Notes: generated by a model not told the origin, from the letters alone. DNA of 64,000 bases from Lanius collurio (GCA_020086605.1 JACBWW010000021.1:6455924-6519923), one strand, 5' to 3'. Shown: positions 21,046-31,799, counted from the first letter of the stretch. Numbers and translations: made by a program.

Positions 21046-21651
21046 TCTCCCAACCCTTTCCGTGGTTGGGAATGTCCTCCGTGGTTGTTCCTTGGGATTA
21101 TTCATGGCCCAGTGAATGTCTGAGATGCCAAGCGCTGACCTGGAGCTGCCTTAGCAACAATTTCCTGCTGCTATCGATTTTGGGGGCTGTGTGGTGGGCA
21201 GGAGCCCTGGGAGCCGCGCCAAGCATTAACCCAGCCCTTCTCCAGCAGGTCCAGAGCTCCCCCGGCACGGCCAGCCCTAATGGGCTGCAATTACTCAGCG
21301 CTAATTGACTGGGCACGGCGGAATGGGGGGAGCAGCTCCGTTCCCTGCCAGGGATTTTATGGCCAGGCTCATAACAGAGGTGATTTGCTGCTGTCCCGTC
21401 CCTCTCAGGTTATGAGCCATCCTCTGTGATCCCGCGCTCCATCCCTGCCGGGCTGCCAGCAGCAAACCCGGCTGGCTGGGGGGGAGTCCCCAGGGATGCC
21501 TGCGGGGAAAAGTTTCTTCCCTCTCTGTGTGGCGCTAGGGAGATCAGGAACGGGAGGGACAGACCCCCTCTGGCTCTGCCAGAGAGCCACAAGGATCCAG
21601 GATCTGTGCTCTGCCTCCCAGCCCCGGGGAAGGCTTTGGAACAGCTCCGGG
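21046..21651. other. Unique DNA, no gene seen
   Basis: TTAGCAACAATTTCC near 21152 and GGGCTGCAATTACTCAGCGC near 21281 are small AT islands. No repeat recognised. Confidence 0.4.
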
Positions 21652-21905
21652 TGTCATAGGATCACAGAATCCTAGGATTGGTTGGGTGGGAAGGGACCTT
21701 AGAGCCCATCCAGTGCCACCTCTGTCATGGAAAGGGACACCTTCCACTGTCCCAGGGCGCTCCAAGCCCTGCCCAGCCTGGCCTGGGACACTTCCAGGGA
21801 TCCAGGGGCAGCCACAGCTTCTCTGGGCACCCTGTGCCAGGGCCTCCTCACCCTCACAGGGAACAATTCCTTCCCAGGATCCCAGCTAACCCTGCCCTCC
21901 TTCTA
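21652..21905 (-). mobile_element. CR1 LINE 3' end, well preserved
   Basis: Full tail in reverse, from TCACAGAATCCTAGGATTGG through GAAGGGACCTTAGAGCCC, GGGCAGCCACAGCTTCTC and CACCCTCACAGGGAACAATT. It ends near CCTGCCCTCCTTCT. The two AAGGGAC words at 21691 and 21732 are the microhomology used in the deletion seen at 36093-36182. Confidence 0.96.
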
Positions 21906-22617
21906 TTTTGGGGCAGAACATTTATTCCTACAGCAGCCAGGGGAGTTTCATCCCCAAACCCTTTGTGCCTCTCCCATGCACAAAGCCTCAGGGATGGGGA
22001 AATCAGAGCAAACCCTCCTCCTCCTCCCTCGTTAAACCTGGAAGTTTAACAGCCCTGGGAAGGTGGGTAAAGCCTGGGTTTGTGTTCTCATCCCAAAGGC
22101 AGCCCCTTGGAAACTCCAGAGCTCTCCTGCATCTCTGCCCAAGTGACACCGAGCTGCGGTGGGACCGGGTAGTGCCACCTCCCCCCCCCCACCAGGCAGA
22201 TGCTCCTGGGCAGTCGGGGAGATTTTCCAACAGATGAGCACCGGTGCCTTTGATGCCCTCAGCTGCCTGCCTGAAAAATCCAACCCGGGGCTTAGAGCAG
22301 CTTGGAATATCCACAGATCTGGGGAGAGAAAGGTGGCAGAGCCTGGGCCTCCTTATCTCGCCGTGGCCTGATGGGTTTGTAAAGCTGACAAGGGGAGCTC
22401 CCGGGTGTGGAACGGCACCGAACATCCAGCTGACCTGGAACTGCAGGAATTTGCCCGGAGCTGGAGGAAAGCCAGGCAGTCCTGCAGGGAAAAACACCCT
22501 GAGCCTTGTTCTGGGCCCCACTGAGTCAGAACAGCCACACTGGGAAACTCTAGGCTGGCCCTGGTGGAGACTGAGATTGGGAGAAAAATGCCGAGGTCTC
22601 CCCATGCATCCATTGCC
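21906..22617. other. Unique GC-rich DNA with poly-C
   Basis: Ten C residues at 22181-22190. No gene signature. Confidence 0.45.
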
Positions 22618-22860
22618 AGGATGACAGGAAATGGCCTCAAGATGCAACAGGGAGATTTTTGTTGGATATTTGGAAAATTTCTTCATGGCAAGGGTTGTTC
22701 AGCCCTGGAATGGGCTGGAGTCCCCATCCTTGGAGGGGTTTAAAGCAGTGTGGATGTGGCATGTGGGGACACGGGTCAGTGGTGGCCCCGCAGTGCTGAG
22801 GGATGGTTGGACTCGAGGGTCTCTGAGGGCTTTTCCAACCCCGCGGCCCACGGATGGTTT
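22618..22860 (+). mobile_element. CR1 LINE 3' end, second subfamily
   Basis: AGGAAATGGCCTCAAGATGC through TTCTTCATGGCAAGGGTTG, GGATGTGGCATGTGGGGAC and GGTTGGACTCGAGGGTCTC to GGCTTTTCCAACCCC. The frame from 22631 reads ENFFMARVVQPWN then SPSLEGFKAVW, decayed ORF2 C-terminus. The 3' octamer tail is missing or mutated. Confidence 0.93.
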
Positions 22861-23149
22861 GGAACAGCAAGAGTGGAGACTTGAGAGAAGCAGCTCGGGA
22901 TGTGGCTGGAACATCCAGTGGGAACATCCATGGCAGCCCTTTGGAGCCAGGCTGGGGTGCAGCACCGGGAGATGGACAAGGATTTTTGGGAAGAGCAAGC
23001 CCGTGTTCCCGGTGCTCCAGTCCCCAGCGATGGGGTGGGTGTGGGGTGTGTGTCCCTCGTGTCCCCCGTGTCCCCTAGGCTGGTCCCGCATGGGCAGGAG
23101 ATGCACGGCCGGGCACAGCCACACGGGGGTGGGAGAGTCCCTCGGCGCG

Positions 23150-23345
23150 GGGACAGCGCAGGGACCGGGATGACCGAGCCGGGATCCCCCGATCCCCGCG
23201 CCCCTCCCCGGGCAGGGCGGGCCCCGGCAGCATCCCCGGCTCCAGCCCTTCTGCTGCACCCCCCGACCGGGACAACAACGCCGGCCATCCCTCCTCCTCC
23301 TCCTCCTCCCGCCGCCTGTGCCACCCTCAGCCCGGCCCCGCTCAG
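23150..23345. other. CpG- and GC-rich patch with (CCT)n
   Basis: Very GC-rich with CpGs (GATCCCCGCGCCCCTCCCCG), then a (CCT) run at about 23286-23308. Could be a small CpG island, but no transcript or coding evidence is seen. Confidence 0.5.
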
Positions 23346-23397
23346 GGCACAGAACAGCTGGAGAACTCAAATTCCGGGATGCTGAAGATCTTTTCCA

Positions 23398-23965
23398 GCC
23401 TAAATCCCAGAACCACAGAATGGTTTGGGTTGGAAGAGACCTTGAAGCTCATCCAGTGCCATCCCTGCCATGGGCAGGGACACCTCCCACTAGCCCAGGC
23501 TGCTCCAAACCCCATCCAGCCTGGCCTTGGACACTTCCAGGGATCCAGGCGCAGCCACAGCTGCTCTGGGCACCCTGTGCTAGCCCCTCATACCCTCACA
23601 GGGAACAATTCCTTCCCAGTATCCCATTTATCCCTGCCCTCTGGCAGTGGGAAGCCATTCCCTGTGTCCTGTCCCTCCATCCCTGGTCCCCAGTCCCTCT
23701 CCAGATCTCCCGGAGCCCCTTTAGGCCCTGCAAGGGGCTCTGAGCTTTCCCTGGATCCTTCCCTTCTTCAGGTGAACATTCCCAGCTCTCCCAGCCTGAT
23801 TCCAGAGGAGCTCCAGCCCTTGGAGCAGCTCCATGACCTCCTCTGGAATTGCTCCAGCAGCTCCATGTCCCTCTGATGTTGTACCCTGGAGCTGAAGTGG
23901 CTCTGCAGGTGGGGTCAAAGGGGCCAATCCCCTTTGTGTCCCGCTGGTGTTGATTCCAGGATTCC
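23398..23965 (-). mobile_element. Longest CR1 LINE fragment in the window
   Basis: In reverse it covers the 3' tail (CACAGAATGGTTTGGGTTGG), the ORF2 C-terminal block, and further upstream (CTCCATGTCCCTCTGATG and GGCTCTGCAGGTGGGGTC). It becomes unrecognisable near 23965. Frame is broken. No internal deletion of the 3' block is seen. The family's endonuclease and reverse transcriptase domains are absent. Confidence 0.96.
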
Positions 23966-25797
23966 CTGCTGCCCGGCGGAGCTGGCTCTCCAGGTGTTTA
24001 TTTGTTCTGTGGGGTATTTGCATCTTGTCCTGGCTGTGCTGGGATATCTCCAGTCCCTCGGGAGCTGTTTGCTTTGCTGTGACCTTTGGATCTGTGGGAG
24101 AGACTCGGGACAAGGTCAGCGTTAATGACAACAGTGCTGCCTTCCCACCATCGACCCAGGCACTGTCCCAGCCCCGCTCCCTCTGGCACATCGTGGTCCC
24201 TCTGTCACCGGCACCGATGACACCAGGGACACCCAGGCTCCAGCCCCACAGTGGGTGGCAGTTTCACTGCTGCCAGCAGAGGAATTTTCCCCACCTGCCG
24301 GTCTGTTCCAAAGTAATCCTTTCCTCAAATTGGGCAAACCGTTTGTCTTGGCTGCTCTCCCGTGACTCATCAGGGAAATATTTCATGGATCGATATCCCG
24401 GTGGCTGTGCTAACAGGGCCATCCAGGGCCACTGGGTTTGGGATGAACTGGGTGGTTCTGATACCCTCATGCACTGCTCACAGCAGGTGGATTTGCTGTA
24501 GAAAATCCACTTTTCTCAAGGAAAGACAAACCAACTCCAGGAGAAAAGATGGAATGCAACCTGATCTGGTGGAAGATCAAACCAGAACTGCAACTCTGCC
24601 AAAAATCCCCTCGGCACCAGGCCCATGTCCCCCTGGCACGGGACGTGGGGCTCTGCCCCTGCTCAGACAGAGGCCCCACCTCACCCTGGCCACAGGTCTT
24701 GTCCCTCCTTCTCTGACCTCCTGCAAATGTCCCAGAGCTTTTCCCTCCATCTGCTCCTCCTGGCCCTGAGCTCCCCTTGGCCAGGCTGCTGAGGCTGCTT
24801 CTGTTGTTGGATCCTGGAGGAGAAAGGAGAATAAATCCAAACCTATTGAGTTGTGAACTTGCTTTAACTGGAAAACAAAAGCCATGAGCAGTGTGGTTCC
24901 AAAATATCCTTTTCCATTCCCTGGAGCAAGTGCTGGAGGTTACCAATGGCTGCATGGCCCTGAGAAGCTGAGGAGGGCAGGGCTTGTAAAGAGCTTTTTA
25001 GTCCAAGTTGTGTTCCAGTTTTACAGGGATGGCTGGAGATCCCTTCGGAGCCGTGTGCTAAGAGGTTATTTTGGATGTGGCTCAGGCGTTGCTGAAGCCT
25101 GGCCCATTAAAAAGTAAATTTTTCATGTGGAGAACTGAACCAATCTCTGGCAGCTGGAGCTCTCAGCTGGGGAAGGGGAACACAAAACAACAGGGTCAGG
25201 GAGGCAGCTCCGCGCACCCGGGAGCCGTTGGGATGCTCTGGGTCCCTTCCCGGTGTCCTGGGGATGGAGGGAGGCACTTCAGAGCTGCCTTTGGCCGTGA
25301 TTCCAGCTGGGACCTGCTGGCAGGAGCCCATCCCAGCCCACAAGAGCGATCCATCAGTGGTGGAGCCCTCCCTGGGCTCGGTGTCCCACTGGCAGCTCAG
25401 CTGCTGGGATCCCTTCGGCTCCAGATGTTTGTGCAAGTGCCCAGGGACAGATGTGACTCCAGCCTCGACTAGAACCAAAGATTTGCTGTTTCTCTCCATA
25501 AATCTCAGCTTTCCTTGGATGGATCAGATCCCAGGTTCTCCTCACCGACTCTTTGTTGGTTTGGCTGGATTTTCCCCGCTGTACAAACCCAGATCCCAGG
25601 ACCGGCCGGGATCCCCTGCTCACCCCTGCTCCAGAGGCACAGCAGGAGGCAGGAATGCACCTTGCCCTGAGCTCCCCTGAACTGGAATAACACATCTCCA
25701 CAAAAACTCTCAGAAACCTGGGACTGCTTGTTCCTGCTGGAATTTCCATTCCAATTGACACCGGCCAAGAGTCGCTGTCACCAAAAGCAAAACTCAG
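23966..25797. other. Unique DNA, no gene or repeat recognised
   Basis: About 1.8 kb of mixed composition. Overlapping open frames on both strands (for example 23947-24501 + and 24467-24955 -) have no family motif. Confidence 0.5.
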
Positions 25798-25921
25798 AAA
25801 CCCGACCCTAAAAAGATGCGATTTTTAATATGTTTCATATTTTTAAAGTTAAAATTATAGACCTTTTTGTGGTCCAAAAGTTTTCCTTTGGGAAAATTCT
25901 TTGGAAAGAGAAAGAAAGAAT
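25798..25921. other. AT-rich patch next to CR1
   Basis: GCGATTTTTAATATGTTTC then TTTTTAAAGTTAAAATTATAG. It directly abuts the truncated 5' side of the CR1 copy at 25922, so it was probably the insertion target region. Confidence 0.5.
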
Positions 25922-26035
25922 TTGGACAAGGGATGGAAGGAGAGGACAAGAGGAATGGCATCCCACTAGCAGAGGGCAGGGATAGATGGGATATTGGGAA
26001 GGGGTTGTTCCCTGTGAGGGGCTGAGGCCCACCTG
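25922..26035 (+). mobile_element. CR1 LINE internal slice lacking the 3' end
   Basis: Covers GGACAAGGGATGGAAGGAG through CACTAGCAGAGGGCAGG, GGATATTGGGAAGGGGTTG and TTCCCTGTGAGGGGCTGAGG. It stops where the GGCCCTGGCACAGGG block should begin. Because CR1 normally truncates at the 5' side, loss of the 3' side implies a later deletion. Confidence 0.9.
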
Positions 26036-26204
26036 GAGAGGTGTTTTGGTGTCTGTGGTTGCTCACAGGTGGCTGACAGCACCCAGGGACTGGGCAGGGA
26101 CTGGGCAGGGATCCCAGGATGCCCAGGCCATGGCACTGCCCACAGCTGCTGCAGCCCTGTGGAAGGGCCTCATCTTGCCCTCAATCTTCATCTTTTGTTT
26201 CAGG

Positions 26205-26400
26205 TTCTCATGGTGAAATATTCTGTGTGCATTTCACACGCGTAATTACGGGGCAGAGGCTGGTGATAAAATAGTTTAAATTAATGAGATTATGAAGTAA
26301 CCTCTGCTGCTGGTAATTCCTCACTCGAGCAGGCTCTGTGCAGTTCTCCATAATGAGTTTTCTGCTCCGCTGGAGCAGCTTTAAAAGAGCTGGGAGGGAT
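26205..26400. promoter_or_regulatory. AT-rich island, candidate conserved element
   Basis: CACACGCGTAATTACGGGGC, GTTTAAATTAATGAGATTATG and CTCCATAATGAGTTTTC. CGTAATTACG at 26239-26248 is a perfect 10-bp palindrome with a homeodomain core. Repeat-free. Confidence 0.42.
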
Positions 26401-27174
26401 TTGGGGGAGAGGAACTGGAGATCCGAGCTCGGAGTGCAGGAGGGTTCCTCGATGGAAGGTGAGAGGCAGGGACAGGCCCCTCCTGGCACAGTGTGGTTGG
26501 GGCTTGGGTCTGGGTGTGGTGACCGGGAGCGAGAGGACAGGATGGCTCTGGGGCACTGCCTGTCATCCCCATGGGCTGTCCCCAGGGCAGACCCTCTGGG
26601 GAGGCTGCTGGGTCCCTCTGCTCACAGCTCCCACGGTGCTTCAGCACATCAGGAGCTGCCCCATTTGGATCATTGTCCCTTCAGTGGGTGAAGGGTGATG
26701 CCACAGGAGAGGGAATCCTTACAATTATTCCCTGAGGAAATAACAAATAACAGCCTAATGCCACCAGCCTGGATTCCTGAGGATAATCAATGTCCTTGCA
26801 GCCAAACCATCTTGTTTGGGCCATAAAACAAGGTCCTTCGGCAGGGAGAGAGGGTGAACAGACGTCTGGCTCCTGGTTTGCCCAGGGCAAGGCACTTTTG
26901 TGGATTTCACATTGATTTTTATTAATTCCATGCTCACAGATGCTGCATGGAGCAGGGATCCAGCCCCAGGACAGGCTCCTGACCGGGCACATCCCCTCGC
27001 TGGCACCGCTGCCCACAAATCCCAGCGGTGACCCAGCAGTGCCAATCCCTCGGTGCTGGATTTGGGGAGCTGCGGGCAAACAGCTGTGGCTGCACTGCAG
27101 GAAAACCACCCCACTCCCTCTGTCAACAATTTTGTTTTTCAAACTGCGCCAAACGAGAGGTGCATCCTCTCTCT
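26401..27174. other. Unique DNA without recognisable feature
   Basis: Mixed composition, with a small AT patch at 26720-26760. No gene or repeat seen. Confidence 0.45.
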
Positions 27175-27570
27175 GCCGTGCGGCGGCCGCGCGTGTAACA
27201 CCAGCACATAATTAACAGTCAAGATCATTTACATTGTCGCTTAGCTAATTTTCATAATGTTTTCTTTATTATCAGAGGAAGAAATTAACCCAAGAATTTA
27301 TTTACATACTAGTCTCAAACAGTAACAGCTTGCTAATTGCCTGTTAGGTGATTAATAAGCTTACAGCAGATGCTAATGAATCGAGAGCTCACTGTTTCAA
27401 AGGTGCTCTTGCAGCATGCTTGTGTTTTGGCAGCTTAATTAGTGCAATAATTATGTACTTGTTGCTCCTTCTTTCAAGCAAATACTGTCAAATGCTTAAA
27501 AGATTAAAGAGAATTATATTGCTGAGAACTCGCTGTGCTCGAGGATTCTGCTTCTGCCGCCTCGCCGTCA
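27175..27570. promoter_or_regulatory. Strong conserved-element candidate
   Basis: A 350-bp AT-rich, repeat-free run: GCACATAATTAACAGTC, GCTTAGCTAATTTTCATAATG, TTGCTAATTGCCTG, GGTGATTAATAAGC, GATGCTAATGAATCG, GGCAGCTTAATTAGTGC and GCAATAATTATGTACTTG. Word density and sharp borders are typical of enhancers near developmental genes. No open frame of note crosses it. Confidence 0.5.
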
Positions 27571-27724
27571 GGTCCAAACCGGGAATAAACACCCTCATGG
27601 AGTTTAGGGGTGGGGTTGGGGTGGTGGAAGGAGCCAGCACTGCTCCTCAGCCAGCCCCTGCTCACCCTTAGGAGCAGTTCCACAGAGGTTGATTGGGATG
27701 GAGACAGAAATGCTGGAAAAATGT

Positions 27725-27845
27725 ACAGATGTGCCCCTTGGGGACATGTGGCACTGGTGGCCGTGGTAGTGCTGGGATAATGGTTGGACTCCAAGATCTC
27801 AGAGGGCTTTTCCAGCCTAAACGCTTCCATGATCCTATGGAAATG
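27725..27845 (+). mobile_element. CR1 LINE 3' tip, second subfamily
   Basis: GATGTGCCCCTTGGGGACATG, GGGATAATGGTTGGACTCC and GGGCTTTTCCAGCC, ending CTTCCATGATCCTATGG. The coding part is gone. Confidence 0.92.
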
Positions 27846-28127
27846 TCCTGAGCCAAGGCTGTGGGTGCTCTGCAGGTGTTTTCCTGGGGCAGCTTTTCCA
27901 ACCCCTCTGGCAGAAGAGGAACAGGAGGTTTTCCATGCCACCAGGGTGGATCCTGGGGGAATGTCTTTGTCCTGAGCAGGAGACAGACCAGGTGGTCCTG
28001 TTGGTCCTCAGGGATCCTAAAGCTGCCTCAGGAGCTGTAAGAAGCTGAGATGAGGTTGGGTGTCCTGGCTGGTCTTTGTCACAGAAGTGGCCACCAGATC
28101 AGAAGGGGACTGTCCCCTCTGTCCACT
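27846..28127. other. Unique DNA between CR1 fragments
   Basis: No recognised element. It may include diverged upstream CR1 sequence, but I cannot show it. Confidence 0.35.
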
Positions 28128-28262
28128 CAGGTGAGGCCCCACCTGCAAAGCTGCTCCAGCCCTGGGCCCAGCATCAGGAGGACGTGGAGCTGCCACAGAG
28201 TCATTTAGATCCCACTAAATGACCTCCAAGGTCCCTTCCAATCCAAACCCTTCCATGGTTCC
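28128..28262 (+). mobile_element. CR1 LINE with large internal deletion
   Basis: The upstream block GTGAGGCCCCACCTGCAAAG...GGACGTGGAGCTGCC (to about 28196) is joined within a few bases to the 3' tail CTAAATGACCTCCAAGGTCC...CCCTTCCATGG. The roughly 400 bp that separate these blocks in the copy at 36742-37246 are missing. Confidence 0.9.
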
Positions 28263-28849
28263 GTGCTGATGCTCTGTGGAGGAGAGTGGTGCGGGTGCTG
28301 CTGCAGCTGCTGTGAGATTCCACCTGCAGGACAAGGAACCAAAGTTAAATCTTCCAGGATGAGCTGGAGAGATGTCCCTGCCTGCCACCATGGCCAACTG
28401 CCTCTGCCACCTGCGTGCATCCAGCGCTTTGGAGCCTCCCTCACAACTCCCTCTCATCTCCTTTCCAGGCTGGGAATCAATTCCTGGCCCATCCTGCTGA
28501 TTCTCTCGACCAACCCCTGGGGTTTGCTGTCTCTTCCTGCAGTGCAGGCCGGGCGGGGAAGCTGCCACACACTGCTGTCACCTCTCCCTGCACCTTTTCC
28601 AGTTCCCTGTGACATGGGAGGGACCGCAGCAGACACAGAACTCCAGGTGTGACCGACCCCACATCCGCACTGTGGCACCGAGGTGTCCCTGCCCTTCTAC
28701 AGTGTGAATCCCCGGGCACAAGGCCCTGCCCAGGCGGCCCTTGGAGCTCCTTGAGTGCCGAGAGCTCTTCCAGTGCCCCGGCCGTGTGTGCAGGGCCAGC
28801 GGGTGAAGTGCCGGGAGCACATCCCGGCGGGCTGGGGGCGAGGAGATGG
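28263..28849. other. Unique GC-moderate DNA
   Basis: No repeat or coding signature. Confidence 0.45.
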
Positions 28850-29230
28850 AGAAGCGCTGTCCCTCCATGGGCGCCGCGGCTGGAGTGGTGTCCCTGTCTC
28901 AAGGAGCGGCAGCGAGGCCTGGAGTGGCACTCGACTGCTCACCCCGGCCCCGCAGAACAGCAGGAACCGGGCTGGCGACGGCTGCGGCAAACTCCGGTTT
29001 CCTTGGCGACAGCCGCGCTCTCCCGGCGGCGCGGAGCGGGGCTGGGTGGGCGAGAGGAGCTGCTCGCTGGATGCCGCCCCGCGGCTCCCGGCGAGGGTTT
29101 CAAAGGTCCGCATGGTCGGGGGTTGAGCGGTGACAGCAGAGCCCCCCGGGCGCGGCCACCGCCGGGTGCCGGCTCCGCTGCCAGCGGCTCCCCGCCGCTC
29201 CTTCCCTCCCCGGTGGCTGTTGCCATGTTG
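28850..29230. promoter_or_regulatory. CpG-rich patch with RFX-like site
   Basis: CpG density is among the highest in the window (CTCCCGGCGGCGCGGAGCG and GCGCGGCCACCGCCGGGTG). GTTTCC-TT-GGCGAC at 28997-29010 resembles the palindromic X-box bound by RFX factors, and a half-site GTTGCCATG lies at 29219-29227. It could be a CpG-island promoter of an unseen transcript. No coding start with downstream support was found. Confidence 0.4.
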
Positions 29231-29420
29231 TTCGTTCCCTTATCTGATTGTCACAGCGTGTTCCTCTCGATTAGGCACGGAGCCAATTTGTTACTTAACC
29301 TGTAATTGCGCTTTAATAGGAGCTATCTCCAAAATGTATTTTCGGAGCGAGGCTCATAAACACGCGATAGGCTCCCGACATCCAACCGCGGATTCCTCGG
29401 GAGCAGCTCCTGGCAGGATT
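29225..29420. promoter_or_regulatory. Candidate conserved element at the edge of the CpG-rich patch
   Basis: CCTTATCTGATTGTCACAG, TTGTTACTTAACCTGTAATTG, CGCTTTAATAGGAGC and GGCTCATAAACACGCG. Repeat-free. The direct junction with a CpG-rich patch resembles developmental promoter or enhancer boundaries. Confidence 0.42.
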
Positions 29421-29719
29421 TGGCACCGGCCCTGCTGGTTTTCGTGGCTGATGCTTTATCAGGGGCTGGCACGCCGTCGTGAGAGGGCACAGCCCTCAGG
29501 AGCTCGGGATTTACACCGGAACCTCTTCCCGGGATGTCGCTCTGAACACGATTCCTCGCTGGTTTGTCGACTTGAACTCTGGGAAAACCCACGAATTTCC
29601 CCAGTTCAGCTGGAATCTGTTTATTGTGGGGAAATGAGGGGCTTTTTGTCATGCGGGATGAAGGAATAACAGCAGGAACCGGAGGTGTTAATCCGGCGGC
29701 CAATGGGTGCTGGCAGATT
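29421..29719. other. Unique DNA without recognisable feature
   Basis: GC-moderate with scattered CpGs. No gene signature. Confidence 0.4.
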
Positions 29720-30010
29720 CCGTTCTTAATAACTCAAATTTCCCCAATTAAATGCTGATAACGTGTTTTACTCTCATCCCGTGTTCCTTCCTTGCTGCAC
29801 GTGTAGGGGAGGGAAGGTATTCAATCTCCATCTCAACACATTAATTTTAAAAAGTTGGCCAGTATTTGCAAAGTGTTAAGCATATAAAAATTAATGTTGA
29901 CAAATCTTCGAGGAATAGAATGAAACAAAAGAAATCAATTAAGGAAACAGCCCGCGGATATATTTTATAATCTAAATTGTGCTCAGCCTCACAGTGGAAG
30001 TTACCTGCAA
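29720..30010. promoter_or_regulatory. AT-rich island, candidate conserved element
   Basis: CCCAATTAAATGCTGATAACG, CATATAAAAATTAATGTTGAC, GAAATCAATTAAGGAAAC and GGATATATTTTATAATC within 240 bp. Repeat-free and bounded by GC-rich DNA. Confidence 0.42.
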
Positions 30011-30214
30011 ACCCTGGTGCCGGATGGAAAACTTAGGAGGGGAAGTTTGGGCTCTGGATGGAAGGAAATATTGACTGGAACTGCCTAAAATTGAGGAATG
30101 TCAGTGGGGGGCTCCTCTGGGTCTGGTCACAGCCTGGGCAATGTCCCAAGGGGCCCTGGAGTACAGCAGGAAAAGCCTCAATGGACTCTGAGGGTTTGCA
30201 TGAAGCCTGCTACA

Positions 30215-30432
30215 GGAGGGAATGGCTTCCCACTGCCAGATGGAAGGGATAGATGGGATATGGGGAAGGAATTCCTCCCTGTGGGGTGGGCAGGCCCTGG
30301 CACAGGGTGCCCAGAGCAGCTGTGGCTGCCCCTGGATCCCGGGGAGTGTCCAAGGCCAGGATGGACGGGGCTTGGAGCAGCCTGGGATGGTGGAAGGTGT
30401 CCCTGCCCTGGCAGAGGTGGCAGCAGCTGAAG
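30215..30432 (+). mobile_element. CR1 LINE fragment without 3' tail
   Basis: GGGAATGGCTTCCCACTGCC through TGGCACAGGGTGCCCAGAGC to GGTGTCCCTGCCCTGGCAG. Identity is lost after GGTGGCAGCAGCTGAAG, so the last 50-60 bp of the family are missing. The frame from 30253 reads HRVPRAAVAAPGS then SLPWQRW, an ORF2 relic. Confidence 0.95.
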
Positions 30433-30764
30433 TGGCAGCTTTGGGCTGGTGCTGACACAGAGCAGCAGAGACCGCAGGGCAGCTGAAGGAAACCAAGGAC
30501 CAAGCACAGGGACCATGCTTGGGGCAGGAGCCACAACTGCTCCCATGCCCATGCCCATGCCCATCCTGGAGTGCTGCTGAGCCTGGCACAGCCAGGGCAG
30601 GACCTCAGCACATCGTTCCCTTCCCATTGCTGACCTGAGACAGTGCCTGGGGCTCCAGGAGCAGAGCGCGGCCGGCGAGCACCAGCTCATCCCGAGCCGT
30701 GACCCCTGGCACGGGATCCCAGGGAGAGGCGGGAGCAGCGGGGGGACAGCACTCCCCACGATCA
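30433..30764. other. Unique DNA with a small (CCCATG)n run
   Basis: CCCATG is repeated about four times at 30541-30564. Otherwise GC-rich, no gene seen. Confidence 0.5.
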
Positions 30765-30905
30765 GAGAGTCACTTCTGCTTAGGCCAGCGGGATAAATGA
30801 ATCTGGATGTCTGTGTGATCCTATCAGTGTTATCTCAGCCTCTGTATTTTAAGGCTTCTGTGGCCTTCAGAGTAAATAAGTGTTTTCCTGGGATGACATG
30901 AGCCC
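30765..30905. promoter_or_regulatory. Small AT-leaning island
   Basis: GCGGGATAAATGAATCTGG, CCTATCAGTGTTATCTCAGC and AGAGTAAATAAGTG. Two GATA-type words in opposite orientation (CTATCA and TTATCT variants). Weak candidate. Confidence 0.28.
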
Positions 30906-31179
30906 GGGGAGGGGGGGACTTGTCTTGGCTGGCTCGGGCACAGTGGCAGGAGCCCCACAGGGATTTCACCACCAGTTGTCTGACTGGACTAATGTCTCGT
31001 TCCAGGCAGGGCAGTGATGAAGGGAGCCCCCCAAAGCAGCACCCACAGGGTGATCCCATTTGTCCTTTCCCACCTCTGCTCCCGGCAGAATTCCCAGCTG
31101 GATGAGCTGGCCGTGACCTTGTGTGAGCAAACAGCTCCAGTGAGGAGCTCACTCACAGTCCCCTCTCCCCCTTGAGAAT

Positions 31180-31565
31180 CCCTCCTCCCTTTCCAAAGAA
31201 AAATCATTGTATTGACCATTTCTTCTTATATCTTTTGGTTCCATAAGGGGTTTGACAGACTCATAAGGATTCCATAGGTGTGGATGGAAAATACAGCTGA
31301 GGAAGGAAGATCTCCATCCCAGGAAAGGGTAAAGGAAAGATCCATCAAAGGATTATCTCCGGCGTTCACTTAATTTTATTACTTCAAGTGACTTTATTGC
31401 CTTCATTTTGCTTTCTGTTGCATTCCAGCACTTATTTAATAAACCCCTCTCTGTTTTAAATAGCAGTTTTGTTTTTATGGTAATGCTAAACTTAATCAGA
31501 TGCTCAAATTAGCTTGAAATTAATTATATTGACAGCAATAACCCTTCGTTCCCTCTCCATGTCCT
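31180..31565. promoter_or_regulatory. AT-rich island, candidate enhancer with NKX2-like pair
   Basis: CACTTAATTTTATTACTTCAAG at 31367 on brings a CACTTAA and a TCAAGTG word (NKX2-type) into inverted arrangement 17 bp apart. AAACTTAATCAGATGC and TTAGCTTGAAATTAATTATAT follow. 200 bp are strongly AT-rich with no recognised repeat. Confidence 0.45.
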
Positions 31566-31799
31566 GTGCACAGATCTCCTTCAGGCCTGCATTAAATGCC
31601 ATTTAGACACGGGAATCAGCTCCCTGCTGACGAGGGCAGTGCTGCTGCTGACACAGAGAGGAGCCAAGCAGGAAATTTGGGATATGAGCAGCACCTTCCC
31701 TTCAGCTGACAAAATATGAGCTTCCTCTGCCATCCCCTCCAGGGGTTTTTGGGCTTCCTGAAGGCACCACCTTGTTATGGAGGGAAACAAAGCATGGAG

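Noticed and set aside
23398..23965. Possible reverse-transcriptase gene
   Set aside because: Only the extreme C-terminal part of CR1 ORF2 is present, frameshifted; no endonuclease or RT catalytic motifs anywhere in the window.
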